Notes: generated by a model not told the origin, from the sequence alone. Positions 7,907 through 15,698 are shown, numbered from the stretch's first letter. The stretch: DNA of 18,814 nt from Firmicutes bacterium UBA3920 (GCA_002386065.1 DGES01000105.1:1-18814), one strand, 5' to 3'. Numbers and translations: made by a program.

Positions 7907-9847
7907 TTGCATTATAAAATAAAAGCTAGGTATACTAAAGGTATAAGTGAGTATCAAATTCACCTATTTCATAGGGGAATAGACTCATATGCATATAGAA
8001 TGTTAGGTGCCCATATAGTAGATGAAGGTGTACGGTTTGCCCTCTGGTGTCCAGATGTAAAACAAATCAGAGTAGTAGGAGATTTTAACACATGGGATGG
8101 TAGTAGAGCTCCCATGGAGAGGATGGGTGATTCATGGATATGGATAGTATTTATTCCTGAAGCAAAGGAGTTTGAGCGATATAAATATGAGATAGAGACC
8201 TATGATGGACGTGTATTTTTGAAGGCAGATCCTTATGCTTTTTATGGTGAACTTAGACCTCATACTGCATCTGTTGTATATGATCTAAATCGGTATAGTT
8301 GGGGAGATGATAAATGGTATCACAGAAAGGACAGCATACTGTCCTATGAGATGCCAATAAATATATATGAGGTGCACATAGGCTCTTGGCGAAGGAAGAG
8401 AGATAATAGATATCTAACATATAGGGATTTAGCTGAGGAGCTTATTCCCTATGTATTGGATATGGGATACACCCATATTCAACTTCTCCCTGTGTGTGAA
8501 CATCCATATGATGGTTCTTGGGGTTATCAAGTGACAGGTTATTATAGTATAACTAGTAGATATGGTACTCCTGAAGATTTTATGTACTTTGTAGATATAT
8601 GTCATGCCAATGATGTTGGTGTGATAATTGATTGGGTACCTGCACATTTTCCTAGGGATGCCCATGGACTTGCCCGCTTTAACGGTGGGCCCCTCTACGA
8701 ACATCCTGATCCTCGTAGAGGAGAACATCCGCATTGGGGTACTTTGATATTTGACTTTGGTAGGAGTGAAGTTAGAAATTTTCTCATATCTAATGCTATA
8801 TTTTGGCTTGATAAATACCATATAGATGGACTTAGGGTAGATGCCGTTGCCTCTATGCTGTATCTAGATTATGGGAAAAAAACAGGTGAGTGGGTTGCAA
8901 ATTGTTATGGAAGTAATGAAAATTTAGAGGCAATAGAATTTATGCAAAAGCTCAATAAAAAGGTATTTAAAGATTTCCCAAGTACCCTTATGATAGCTGA
9001 AGAATCTACTGCTTGGCCTATGGTGACAAAACCTACTTACTTGGGGGGTCTTGGCTATAATTATAAGTGGAATATGGGTTGGATGAACGATATGCTGAAG
9101 TTTATGTCATTGGATCCTATACACAGAAAATGGCATCATAACCTCCTTACATTCTCAATGACATATGCATTTTCAGAGAATTATGTGCTACCTCTTTCCC
9201 ATGATGAAGTGGTGCATGGAAAATGCTCATTAATAGAAAAAATGTCAGGTAATTATAGTGATAAATTTGCCAATCTCAGGCTTTTTTATGGATATATGAT
9301 GACTCATCCGGGTAAAAAACTTATATTTATGGGGGGTGAGTTTGGACAATTTATAGAGTGGGATTACAAAAAAAGTTTAGATTGGCATCTGTTAGAATAC
9401 GACATGCATAGAAGGCTTTGGACATATGTAAAAGATTTAAATAGATTCTACTTGACGCATGCTCCACTTTGGGAGATAGACTATAGCTGGGAAGGATTTA
9501 AATGGATAGATGCAAATAATTATGACCACAGTATAATCTCCTTTTTGAGGAAAGGAAAGACAGAAGGGGATTTTTTAGTTGTTATATGTAATTTTACGCC
9601 GGTGCGATACGATGAATATAGGATAGGTGTACCGTCGCTTGTAAGATATAGGGAGGTACTAAATAGTGATGATGTGAGATATGGCGGTTATGGCAATGTG
9701 AATGAATATATTGTAGAGGCGGATAATAGATCTTGGAATTATATGCCCTATTCAATCACTGTAACTATTCCCCCCCTATCGATTATTGTTTTAAAACCTA
9801 CTCAGAATGAAAGCGAAAAGAGTAAGTTTAAGGAGGAAGGTGTTTAG
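7907..9847 (+). CDS. glgB: 1,4-alpha-glucan branching enzyme
   Basis: This cytosolic 646-residue GH13 enzyme makes alpha-1,6 branches in glycogen. It has an N-terminal CBM48-like domain (about 30-120: RFALWCPDVKQIRVVGDFNTWDG) and then the catalytic barrel. The nucleophile is Asp312 in DGLRVDAV, the acid/base Glu365 in MIAEES, and the transition-state Asp433 in PLSHDEVVHGK. The branching-enzyme signature INIYEVHIGSW is near 155. The length fits the shorter Firmicutes form. The TTG start follows AGGAGG (7891-7896) by ten bases. The last ~15 residues (after IIVLKP) form a charged tail that overlaps the start of an IS-like scrap, so the true 3' end may have been altered when foreign DNA arrived. 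Its normal partners glgC and glgD do not follow. Confidence 0.96.
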   Translation: MHYKIKARYTKGISEYQIHLFHRGIDSYAYRMLGAHIVDEGVRFALWCPDVKQIRVVGDFNTWDGSRAPMERMGDSWIWIVFIPEAKEFERYKYEIETYDGRVFLKADPYAFYGELRPHTASVVYDLNRYSWGDDKWYHRKDSILSYEMPINIYEVHIGSWRRKRDNRYLTYRDLAEELIPYVLDMGYTHIQLLPVCEHPYDGSWGYQVTGYYSITSRYGTPEDFMYFVDICHANDVGVIIDWVPAHFPRDAHGLARFNGGPLYEHPDPRRGEHPHWGTLIFDFGRSEVRNFLISNAIFWLDKYHIDGLRVDAVASMLYLDYGKKTGEWVANCYGSNENLEAIEFMQKLNKKVFKDFPSTLMIAEESTAWPMVTKPTYLGGLGYNYKWNMGWMNDMLKFMSLDPIHRKWHHNLLTFSMTYAFSENYVLPLSHDEVVHGKCSLIEKMSGNYSDKFANLRLFYGYMMTHPGKKLIFMGGEFGQFIEWDYKKSLDWHLLEYDMHRRLWTYVKDLNRFYLTHAPLWEIDYSWEGFKWIDANNYDHSIISFLRKGKTEGDFLVVICNFTPVRYDEYRIGVPSLVRYREVLNSDDVRYGGYGNVNEYIVEADNRSWNYMPYSITVTIPPLSIIVLKPTQNESEKSKFKEEGV

Positions 9848-10061
9848 TAAAAAAGATTCATTAAATCCAAGAGATTTCATAGACCTAATTGAATTAATTT
9901 CAAATAAAGGCTTAGAAAAAGTAGAAAAGTCAATAAAAGAATTAGAAAAAATAAACCCTTTAAATATAGATACAGAAAAGATAAAACTTTTATGTAATAG
10001 GCAAGAAGAAATCATAGAGAAAAATAAATACAAAAACACAGAAATAGAGGAACACTCATAA
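9843..10061 (+). pseudogene. Probable C-terminal remnant of an IS21-family IstA transposase
   Basis: About 72 codons, open in the frame that begins with ATG 9807 inside glgB. The peptide contains NPRDFIDLIELISNKGLEKV, then NPLNIDTEKIKLLCNR, and ends IEEHS. This helical, basic, Cys-Asn-Arg-containing tail resembles, from memory, the C-terminus of clostridial IS21-type IstA proteins. I could not run a search, so the call is tentative. It is on the same strand as the clear istA fragment at 13481-14229 but lies upstream of it, although it should be the downstream end of such a gene. An alternative is a small independent gene starting at GTG 9840 behind AAGGAGG (9830-9836), though the spacing of about three bases is too short. 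Confidence 0.45.
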
Positions 10062-10086
10062 TAGGCTCGTAATAGGAGCTGATGAA

Positions 10087-10230
10087 ATGGCACGAATGAG
10101 AACATACAAAGCAAACGGAGGAAGCATAAAAGAATATTACAGAAACATTAGAATAATAACAAGAATAATAACATTAATTGACATTATATCAAAGATGTGT
10201 TATATTGAGGTTGACAGAAATAGTACGTGA
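10087..10230 (+). CDS. Small hypothetical ORF (47 aa)
   Basis: ATG at 10087 follows AGGAG (10074-10078) by eight bases, and the frame runs 47 codons to TGA at 10228-10230. The peptide starts MARMRTYKANGG and continues into a basic, isoleucine-rich stretch (IRIITRIITLIDIIS) that could form an amphipathic helix. I do not recognise a family. The strong promoter of the bacteriocin gene lies inside its 3' half, which argues that it is a remnant or chance frame. The good ribosome binding site is the only positive evidence. Confidence 0.25.
   Translation: MARMRTYKANGGSIKEYYRNIRIITRIITLIDIISKMCYIEVDRNST
10178..10206 (+). promoter_or_regulatory. Consensus extended promoter of the bacteriocin gene
   Basis: TTGACA (10178-10183), exactly 17 bases, then TATATT (10201-10206) preceded by TG at 10198-10199, an extended -10. 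This is the strongest-looking promoter in the window. A second TTGACA at 10211-10216 has no well-spaced -10. Confidence 0.8.
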
Positions 10231-10281
10231 CACAAAACTATAAAAAGCGGAAAGGAGGTCTAGCGAAAGAGAGCAAAGAAG

Positions 10282-10582
10282 ATGAGAATGAAAGTAGTTG
10301 GTCTTGTAGCAGCAGTTATGGTTGTGGGCGCTCCACTTACAGCGTGGGCTATTGATGTAGCGGGTGGAGATTTGTATTACAACGGGGGGATAAACAAACA
10401 CCATTGTATATTCCGAAATCGGTTGTAAAGCAGGTATTAGTCGCAACTATATGGTAAAGGCAACTGTAAAGGTCGGCGGAAATACATATACCAGTGGATT
10501 CAAGTCAAACTACGCTTACAAAGATGCAAAGAGGGTTTAGTGGGCAAACGAAACATCTTATTATGATTATTATCCTTATTAA
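10282..10582 (+). pseudogene. Lactococcin-972-family bacteriocin precursor, frameshifted and interrupted
   Basis: From ATG 10282 the frame gives a secretory signal peptide (MRMKVV, hydrophobic core, then LTAWA with likely cleavage after Ala23) and the mature start IDVAGGDLYYNGG. It then derails and stops at TAA 10426-10428 (48 aa). The +1 frame from about 10394 continues the family pattern: VKATVKVGGNTYTSGF, then a TAG at 10538-10540 after KRV, then WANETSYYDYYPY and TAA at 10580. The two-frame product has the lactococcin-972 hallmarks: signal peptide, GG start, central basic TVxVGxxxYxSG block and an aromatic Tyr-rich C-terminus. There are therefore two lesions, one frameshift near 10390-10396 and one nonsense codon. 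A strong AAAGGAGGTC (10251-10260) lies 21 bases before ATG 10282, which is too far, so the start is not certain. The intact export/immunity genes follow. Confidence 0.75.
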
Positions 10583-10596
10583 GTAAAGCCGGTAAA

Positions 10597-10633
10597 ACAC
10601 CTAGGGCGGCGTTATTTGCCCCGCCCTAGGTGT
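10597..10633. promoter_or_regulatory. GC-rich hairpin between bacteriocin gene and membrane protein gene
   Basis: ACACCTAGGGCGG (10597-10609) pairs perfectly over 13 bp with CCGCCCTAGGTGT (10621-10633) around an 11-base loop. No U-tract follows, so it is not a classical terminator. A partial terminator, attenuator or 3'-end-protecting hairpin that sets the ratio of peptide to exporter mRNA is a reasonable inference. It is far more GC-rich than anything nearby. Confidence 0.7.
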
Positions 10634-10661
10634 ATATGTATTTAAAGAAAGGGGGTAGGTT

Positions 10662-12617
10662 ATGAAAAAATTTTTAAAGATTTTTATTTTTCTTGAAGTA
10701 ATACTCTTCGCATATATTTTTAATGCTTCTATTTACAACATTTACGAAAAGAATAACATTGCAACCGAGAATTTAAAAGGGTATGTTTTAGAAGAAACGT
10801 CGCCAGAAATTCTCGACAAATTTTATACAATATTTACAGAAGAATATTCTCAAAACAAATTAGAACTTATTAACAATACGCTCACTTCAACAGATAAATC
10901 AGTTTATGATTTATATTGCTATCCATTAAATGAGTTTGTACAAAAGCAACCCATATCTCAGTCTATTTTGTTTCAATATCATGAATTGCAAAAGGAGGAT
11001 TTTTTAGATAGTGTTGGTGTATTCTATACGGACTTGCAAGCTGATGAAATAAAAGAGATAGCTTCTCAATTGTCTGTTGGAATAAGTAATTTTGAAAATG
11101 AAGCTATTCCGTATAGTATGGTATTAGAATTGAACCTTCTTAATTTTGTAATCTTGTTTATTGTGCTTCAAATAATATACTGTATTTATACATCTTATAG
11201 TTTGAAAAAAATAGGTATTAAAAAAAGCATGGGATTTTCTACTATACATATTTTAAAGGAGCAAATTACTAGTATAGTAAGATATTTTGTTGTAATATGT
11301 TTAGTATTGCTTTTCTTGCTAAATTTGTATTACGTATTAACAAACCGATATGAGTTTTCTTATTTAGCAACAAGTTTACTTTTCTTTACTATTATTTTAG
11401 CTATAAATATACTTTGTGTTTTAATTACAAGTATTTTAATTAAGTTTGTTTCTTTGGAAGCAATGGTAAAAAATAAGACTTTAAATAGCGGCACAAACAT
11501 TATAGTTCAGGTTATAAAAATAGTTTTTTCAGTAATAATCGCGATTACTATTATTTCATTGTTAAATCAGGGAAACTCATTTAAACAAAGCCAACAAGCT
11601 GTTTTAGATTATAAGTATCTGGACGGATATTATACCGCTAATGGTTTTAATTCATCAGAATATGATTATGCGTTAGCAAACACAGACATATTAGAAAGCT
11701 ATTCTGAACAAACATTAGAAATGTACAATCATAACCATTCGTTACTATGTGATTTTAGGGAGGACAGTGTTTTACAGACATCACGCCCCTATTATGAACA
11801 ACAGCTTGTTATCGCAAATAGAAATTATCTGAGTGAATTTTCAAATATCCAACTCAATGGAAAACCATTGGGAGAGGATATATTTAATGAGCCAACGGTA
11901 TTAGTTCCGCATAAATATAAGAGCGATGAAAATTCTATTAAAGAATATATTAAGCAAGAATATTTCCGATTGATGAACTACAATCAATTTTATGGAATAC
12001 CGGGAGAAGAAAAATATATTGATAAATTTAATGTTGTCTATATAGATGATGATTCTACGGTAAAAGTTAATACAGAGAATGGTTTTTCGGACATGACTGA
12101 CCCCATTATCATTGTTGATACGGGCAATTTTGCAGGGCTTTACTATTTGGATTCTTTAAATACAAGATGTCTATTTTTTCAAATGGAGTCAAGAGAAGAA
12201 TTTTCTTCTCTGTTAGCAGAATATAATTTAGAGCAATTAGTTACAGCCGGAACATTACTCACACCTTATTTAATGCAACTTGAAAATGTAACATTTGTTC
12301 TTGAAACGCTCACTATGTTTACGATTGTCTTTATAGTGTCCTTACTGTTTATTTTGTATATTTCAAATTATGTAGACATTTTTGTAAATCGAAAGAGATA
12401 TGCGGCAAAAGAGATTCTAGGATTTTCTCATTTTAGAACACTGAAAAATCGTTATATTTTTTGGGGAATCGAACTAATTATATCGGGCGTATTAACGGTT
12501 ATAAATTATTATTTTGCTTGCCTTTTTGCGATTATACTTATTGACTACATATTCTGCGAATTGCTTTATAGAGTTTATATCTTAAACGCTTTATATGAGA
12601 TTGAAAAGGGGGCGTAA
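10662..12617 (+). CDS. Bacteriocin-associated integral membrane protein (lactococcin-972 type, ABC permease/immunity)
   Basis: This 651-residue membrane protein has one N-terminal segment (about 4-25), a long extracytoplasmic stretch (about 30-150), then four segments (about 155-175, 206-230, 236-268 and 282-302). A second extracytoplasmic domain (about 305-535) and a final block of about three segments (545-575 and 600-640) follow. This FtsX/MacB-like arrangement and its place after a lactococcin-972-like gene match the family annotated as bacteriocin-associated putative immunity protein. With the ATPase encoded two bases later it should form an export or self-protection transporter. AAAGGGGG (about 10648-10656) precedes the ATG. 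The frame is complete, unlike the bacteriocin gene. Whether it exports the peptide or protects against it is not settled by sequence. Confidence 0.85.
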   Translation: MKKFLKIFIFLEVILFAYIFNASIYNIYEKNNIATENLKGYVLEETSPEILDKFYTIFTEEYSQNKLELINNTLTSTDKSVYDLYCYPLNEFVQKQPISQSILFQYHELQKEDFLDSVGVFYTDLQADEIKEIASQLSVGISNFENEAIPYSMVLELNLLNFVILFIVLQIIYCIYTSYSLKKIGIKKSMGFSTIHILKEQITSIVRYFVVICLVLLFLLNLYYVLTNRYEFSYLATSLLFFTIILAINILCVLITSILIKFVSLEAMVKNKTLNSGTNIIVQVIKIVFSVIIAITIISLLNQGNSFKQSQQAVLDYKYLDGYYTANGFNSSEYDYALANTDILESYSEQTLEMYNHNHSLLCDFREDSVLQTSRPYYEQQLVIANRNYLSEFSNIQLNGKPLGEDIFNEPTVLVPHKYKSDENSIKEYIKQEYFRLMNYNQFYGIPGEEKYIDKFNVVYIDDDSTVKVNTENGFSDMTDPIIIVDTGNFAGLYYLDSLNTRCLFFQMESREEFSSLLAEYNLEQLVTAGTLLTPYLMQLENVTFVLETLTMFTIVFIVSLLFILYISNYVDIFVNRKRYAAKEILGFSHFRTLKNRYIFWGIELIISGVLTVINYYFACLFAIILIDYIFCELLYRVYILNALYEIEKGA

Positions 12618-12619
12618 GC

Positions 12620-13270
12620 ATGTCATTGATTACATTGAAGAATATCAAAAAAGAATATGGAAAAAATCAGGTTCTATTTGAGAATTTATCTTTAGAAATA
12701 GAAAAGGGCGAGTTTGTGGGACTTGTAGGCAAAAGTGGTGCAGGTAAAACGACACTTTTAAATATAATTGGATTGATTACTGATATATCTGAGGGAACAA
12801 TCACTATTGGTAGTCATCAAAATTTATCCGTAAACAGCAAAAATGCTATGCTTTTGAGGAGATATACGATAGGTTATCTGTTTCAAAATTATGGACTAAT
12901 AGAAGATGAAAGCGTATTATGGAATTTAAAATTAGCTCTTGAATATAAAAAGATAAAAAGAGAAGAAAAACTGAAAATAATCAATAAGTATTTGAAGCAA
13001 TTTGAGTTAAGTGATATGCTTAACAAAAAAGTATATCAGTTAAGCGGTGGAGAGCAACAGCGAATTGCAATTATTAAATTGATTTTGCAAGGAAGCCAGA
13101 TTATATTAGCTGATGAACCAACTTCTGGACTTGATAAAGAGAACGAAATGATAGTGATGAAACTTCTGAAAGAATTAAATGAAAAGGACATTACTATAAT
13201 CATGGTAACTCACAACATGAATTTGTGCAATTACTTTTCCAGAGTTATAAATGTAGAAAATTTTAGATAG
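12620..13270 (+). CDS. ABC transporter ATP-binding protein (lactococcin-972 group)
   Basis: This 216-residue ATPase subunit has Walker A GKSGAGKTT at 37-45, a Q-loop in YLFQNYGL, signature LSGGEQQR from 141, Walker B IILADEP with Asp165-Glu166, a D-loop SGLD, and an H-loop MVTHN near 194. The compact size and sequence resemble the MacB/LolD branch, to which the lactococcin-972 ABC group belongs. The ATG lies two bases after the permease stop, with AAAAGGGGG just upstream inside the permease gene, so the two are co-translated. It energises the adjacent membrane protein at the inner face of the membrane. The frame is intact, and a terminator follows immediately, closing the cassette. Confidence 0.93.
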   Translation: MSLITLKNIKKEYGKNQVLFENLSLEIEKGEFVGLVGKSGAGKTTLLNIIGLITDISEGTITIGSHQNLSVNSKNAMLLRRYTIGYLFQNYGLIEDESVLWNLKLALEYKKIKREEKLKIINKYLKQFELSDMLNKKVYQLSGGEQQRIAIIKLILQGSQIILADEPTSGLDKENEMIVMKLLKELNEKDITIIMVTHNMNLCNYFSRVINVENFR

Positions 13271-13275
13271 TTTGT

Positions 13276-13325
13276 TAAAGGGAGATACACGGTTTCATCA
13301 TACGTGCAATCTCCCTTTATTTTTC
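13276..13325 (+). terminator. Terminator of the bacteriocin/ABC cassette
   Basis: TAAAGGGAGAT (13276-13286) pairs perfectly with ATCTCCCTTTA (13309-13319). An inner CACG/CGTG pair (13288-13291/13303-13306) extends the stem, and a T-run follows (13320-13324). It would isolate the cassette from glgA, which then needs another promoter. Confidence 0.88.
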
Positions 13326-13480
13326 GTCATATCAAGACTCATATTCAATCATGGTAAATTCGTGGTAAAACAGTTGATTTTTTAATTGATGAATAATGCT
13401 TAAATGCTGTATTTATGCGGATAATCGGATTTTTCATATCAAGTTTAATATAATAAAAATAAATATTAAAAAATCTATTC
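13326..13480. other. Non-coding stretch between cassette terminator and istA remnant
   Basis: No gene is visible. The only structure is a short direct repeat, TGGTAAA at two nearby places around 13352-13366. This is the most likely place for the junction between cassette and IS remnant, and for the missing istA start. No promoter for glgA can be defended. Confidence 0.4.
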
Positions 13481-14229
13481 GCGAGAGAGACTGGAATTGA
13501 TAGAAAGACAATTAGAAAATATATTAGAGAGTATGAAGAAAAGAGAGTTATGCTATTGGAGGGAGAAGGAGATAAACTAATTTTAACTGAAGAAATTGTA
13601 GAACCACCAAAATATAATGCGAGTAATAGAACTAAAGTTAAATTAACAGATGAAATAATGGATAAAATAGATTTTTATTTAGAGGAAAATGAAAAAAAGA
13701 TATAAGAAGGAAAAAGCAAACAACAAAAGAAAAAAATAGATATTCATGAATGCCTTGAAGAAGAAGGCTATGACATAAGTTATTCAACTGTATGTAACTA
13801 TATAAAGAATAAATTAGATGAGAAAAAGGAAGCATATATAAGGCAAGAATATGATCTAGGAGATGTAAGCGAATTTGACTGGGGACATGTTAAACTAGAA
13901 ATAGGCGGAGAATCTAAAGCAATACAAATGGCTGTAATGACAACAGCAAGAGGAAATTACAGGTTTGCATATCTTTATCAAAATCAGAAAATGGAAAGCT
14001 TTCTAGATTCACATGTTAGATTTTTTAACCATGTAGGAGGGGTTCATAAGGAAATAGTATATGACAATATGAAAGTTGCAGTAGCAAAGTTTGTAAGTAA
14101 AACAGAAAAAGAACCTACAGAAGATCTTTTAAAATTATCTATGTATTATGTTTTAAATATAGATTCTGTAATGCCAGACGTGGAAATGAAAAAGACTATG
14201 TGGAAAGATCTGTAGAATATGTAAGGAGG
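13481..14229 (+). pseudogene. istA: IS21-family IstA transposase, N-terminally truncated with stop and frameshift
   Basis: The frame opens at 13481 within the helix-turn-helix (ARETGIDRKTIRKYI), so the first ~20-30 residues are missing. An in-frame TAA at 13703-13705 interrupts the linker. The DDE core follows, with EFDWGHVKLEIGG, later YDNMKVAVAKFV and TEKEPTEDLLKLSMYY. Around 14151 one base is lost: the original frame ends at TAG 14215, while the +2 frame from 14152 continues the expected FKYRFCNARRGNEK and YVERSVEYVRR. Homology stops at 14229, where the last codons (gta agg agg) are also the glgA ribosome binding site. The C-terminal half, IstB and terminal repeats are absent here. An ATG-initiated open stretch 13928-14215 exists but is only a fragment. 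Family identity is confident; function is lost. Confidence 0.9.
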
Positions 14230-14230
14230 T
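14223..14230 (+). promoter_or_regulatory. Ribosome binding site of glgA, fused to the istA remnant
   Basis: AAGGAGGT lies ten bases before the TTG start of glgA. The same bases read as the Val-Arg-Arg codons of the IstA EYVRR motif, so the junction between transposase debris and glgA falls on or next to this site. Confidence 0.8.
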
Positions 14231-14239
14231 ATAAAGAAG

Positions 14240-15682
14240 TTGTTAAAGGTTCTCATGGCTGCATCAGAGGGCGCACCATTTATAAAGACAGGGGGACTGG
14301 GAGAGGTTATAGGGTCACTGCCAAAGGCGCTCAGGGAGGAAAATATAGATGTTAGGGTAGTTTTACCTAAATATATGGCTATACCTGCTGAATATAGGGA
14401 TGATATTCAATATTTGAAATATATATATGTGGATGTGGGCTGGCGTCATCAATATTGCGGCATAGAGAAATATATATTAGATGGGTTGCCAGTATATTTT
14501 ATTGACAACGAATACTATTTTGGTAGGGATATGATATACGGATATGATGATGATGAACCAGAGAGATATGCTTTCTATTGCAGAGCTGTATTGGAGATAC
14601 TTCCCCACATAGATTTTATGCCAGATATTATACATTGTCATGATTGGCAGACGGGAATGATTCCTGTATTTCTAAAGGCTAATTATATGCAAGATGAATT
14701 CTATAGGGGAATTGGCACCATATTTACTATACACAATCTAAAATACCAGGGTATATTTTCTAAAGACATTATGAAAGAGCTCCTTGGGTTAGATGAAGAA
14801 TATTATACTTCCGATAAATTAGAGTTCTATGGAGGGGTAAGTTTTATGAAGGGGGGGCTTACCTATTCAGATATTATAAGTACAGTGAGTCCAACTTATG
14901 CACAGGAAATACAGACACCCTTTTTAGGACAGAAATTAGATGGACTTTTAAGGGCAAGGCGCAGTGAACTCTTTGGAATATTAAATGGAATTGACTATGA
15001 TGTGTATAATCCAGCAGAGGATCCTCTCATATATGCGAACTATGATAGTAGAGATCTTAGGGGGAAGTTAGAGGGGAAGTTAAAGCTTCAAAAGCGATTA
15101 GGTTTACCTGTAAGGGAGGATGTTCCCATAATAGCTATAATTACAAGGTTGGTATCTCAAAAGGGGCTTGACCTTATAGAAAGTGTTCTAGAGGAAATAT
15201 TGGCCATGGATATACAGATGATAGTTATGGGAGATGGGGAGCCACACTATGAGTGGCTATTTAGGGATGGCTCACATCGTTATCCCCACAAATTATCGGC
15301 AAATATATATTATGAAAACGAACTTGCACATAAGATATACGCCGGCGCTGATATGTTTTTGATGCCATCACTATTTGAACCCTGTGGTCTGGCACAGCTC
15401 TTTAGTTTGAGATATGGGACAATACCTATTGTAAGGGAAACAGGCGGTCTTAAAGATACGGTGCAGTCATATAATGAATTTACAGGAGAGGGCAACGGAT
15501 TTAGCTTTACTGACTATAATGCCCATGACATGCTCTATACTATAAGACGAGCTATAGAATATTATTATAAAGAGGATATTTGGGACATGCTAATTAGGCG
15601 AGGCATGACAGGCGACTATAGTTGGAAGAGGTCGGCATCTAAATATATAGAACTATATAATATGCTAAAATATCATAGATAG
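14240..15682 (+). CDS. glgA: Glycogen synthase (ADP-glucose type, GT5)
   Basis: This 480-residue cytosolic enzyme extends alpha-1,4-glucan chains from ADP-glucose. The N-terminal Rossmann domain starts LKVLMAASEGAPF and carries KTGGLGEV at 16-23, the ADP-glucose-binding loop. The C-terminal domain has ITRLVSQKGLDL (about 300) and the nucleotide/acceptor motif FEPCGLAQLFSLRYGT, followed by RETGGLKDTV. The length is typical (about 475-485). TTG at 14240 is the only start near AAGGAGGT and gives the expected first residue of the family. glgP follows 16 bases after the stop, forming an operon. Its substrate-making partners glgC/glgD are not in their usual place upstream. Its transcription must start inside the IS remnant or read through the cassette terminator. 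Confidence 0.97.
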   Translation: MLKVLMAASEGAPFIKTGGLGEVIGSLPKALREENIDVRVVLPKYMAIPAEYRDDIQYLKYIYVDVGWRHQYCGIEKYILDGLPVYFIDNEYYFGRDMIYGYDDDEPERYAFYCRAVLEILPHIDFMPDIIHCHDWQTGMIPVFLKANYMQDEFYRGIGTIFTIHNLKYQGIFSKDIMKELLGLDEEYYTSDKLEFYGGVSFMKGGLTYSDIISTVSPTYAQEIQTPFLGQKLDGLLRARRSELFGILNGIDYDVYNPAEDPLIYANYDSRDLRGKLEGKLKLQKRLGLPVREDVPIIAIITRLVSQKGLDLIESVLEEILAMDIQMIVMGDGEPHYEWLFRDGSHRYPHKLSANIYYENELAHKIYAGADMFLMPSLFEPCGLAQLFSLRYGTIPIVRETGGLKDTVQSYNEFTGEGNGFSFTDYNAHDMLYTIRRAIEYYYKEDIWDMLIRRGMTGDYSWKRSASKYIELYNMLKYHR

Positions 15683-15698
15683 GGGTACGAAAAGGAAT

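Larger units (their letters stand above)
9848..14230 (+). mobile_element. Foreign insert between glgB and glgA: IS21 remnants flanking a lactococcin-972-type cassette
   Basis: Between the glgB stop and the glgA ribosome binding site lie 4.4 kb whose content has nothing to do with glycogen: IS21 istA debris at the right edge (clear) and probably at the left edge, with a bacteriocin/ABC cassette between. Codon choice in the cassette leans to ATT and CGN-type codons, while the flanking glg genes strongly favour ATA and AGG; this is a visual impression, not a count. TAAGGAGG occurs at both borders (9829-9836 and 14222-14229), but these are also ribosome binding sites. No terminal inverted repeats or target duplications could be established. 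The boundaries are approximate. Confidence 0.6.

Noticed and set aside
9807..10061. 84-aa ORF starting inside glgB
   Set aside because: The first 11 codons overlap the glgB tail in another frame and have no ribosome binding site. Only the part from about 9843 looks like protein-family sequence, so it is listed as a probable transposase remnant instead.
10189..10446. Reverse-strand open frame over the bacteriocin region
   Set aside because: It has no family resemblance, and its opposite strand carries a promoter, signal peptide and lactococcin-like sequence. It is treated as a shadow, like the other reverse-strand frames lying within pckG, htpG, glgB, glgA and glgP.
13928..14215. Apparent 95-aa gene starting at ATG 13928
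   Set aside because: It is an internal ATG in the IstA pseudogene frame. Clear IstA sequence continues upstream in the same frame (to 13481) and downstream in a shifted frame (to 14229).
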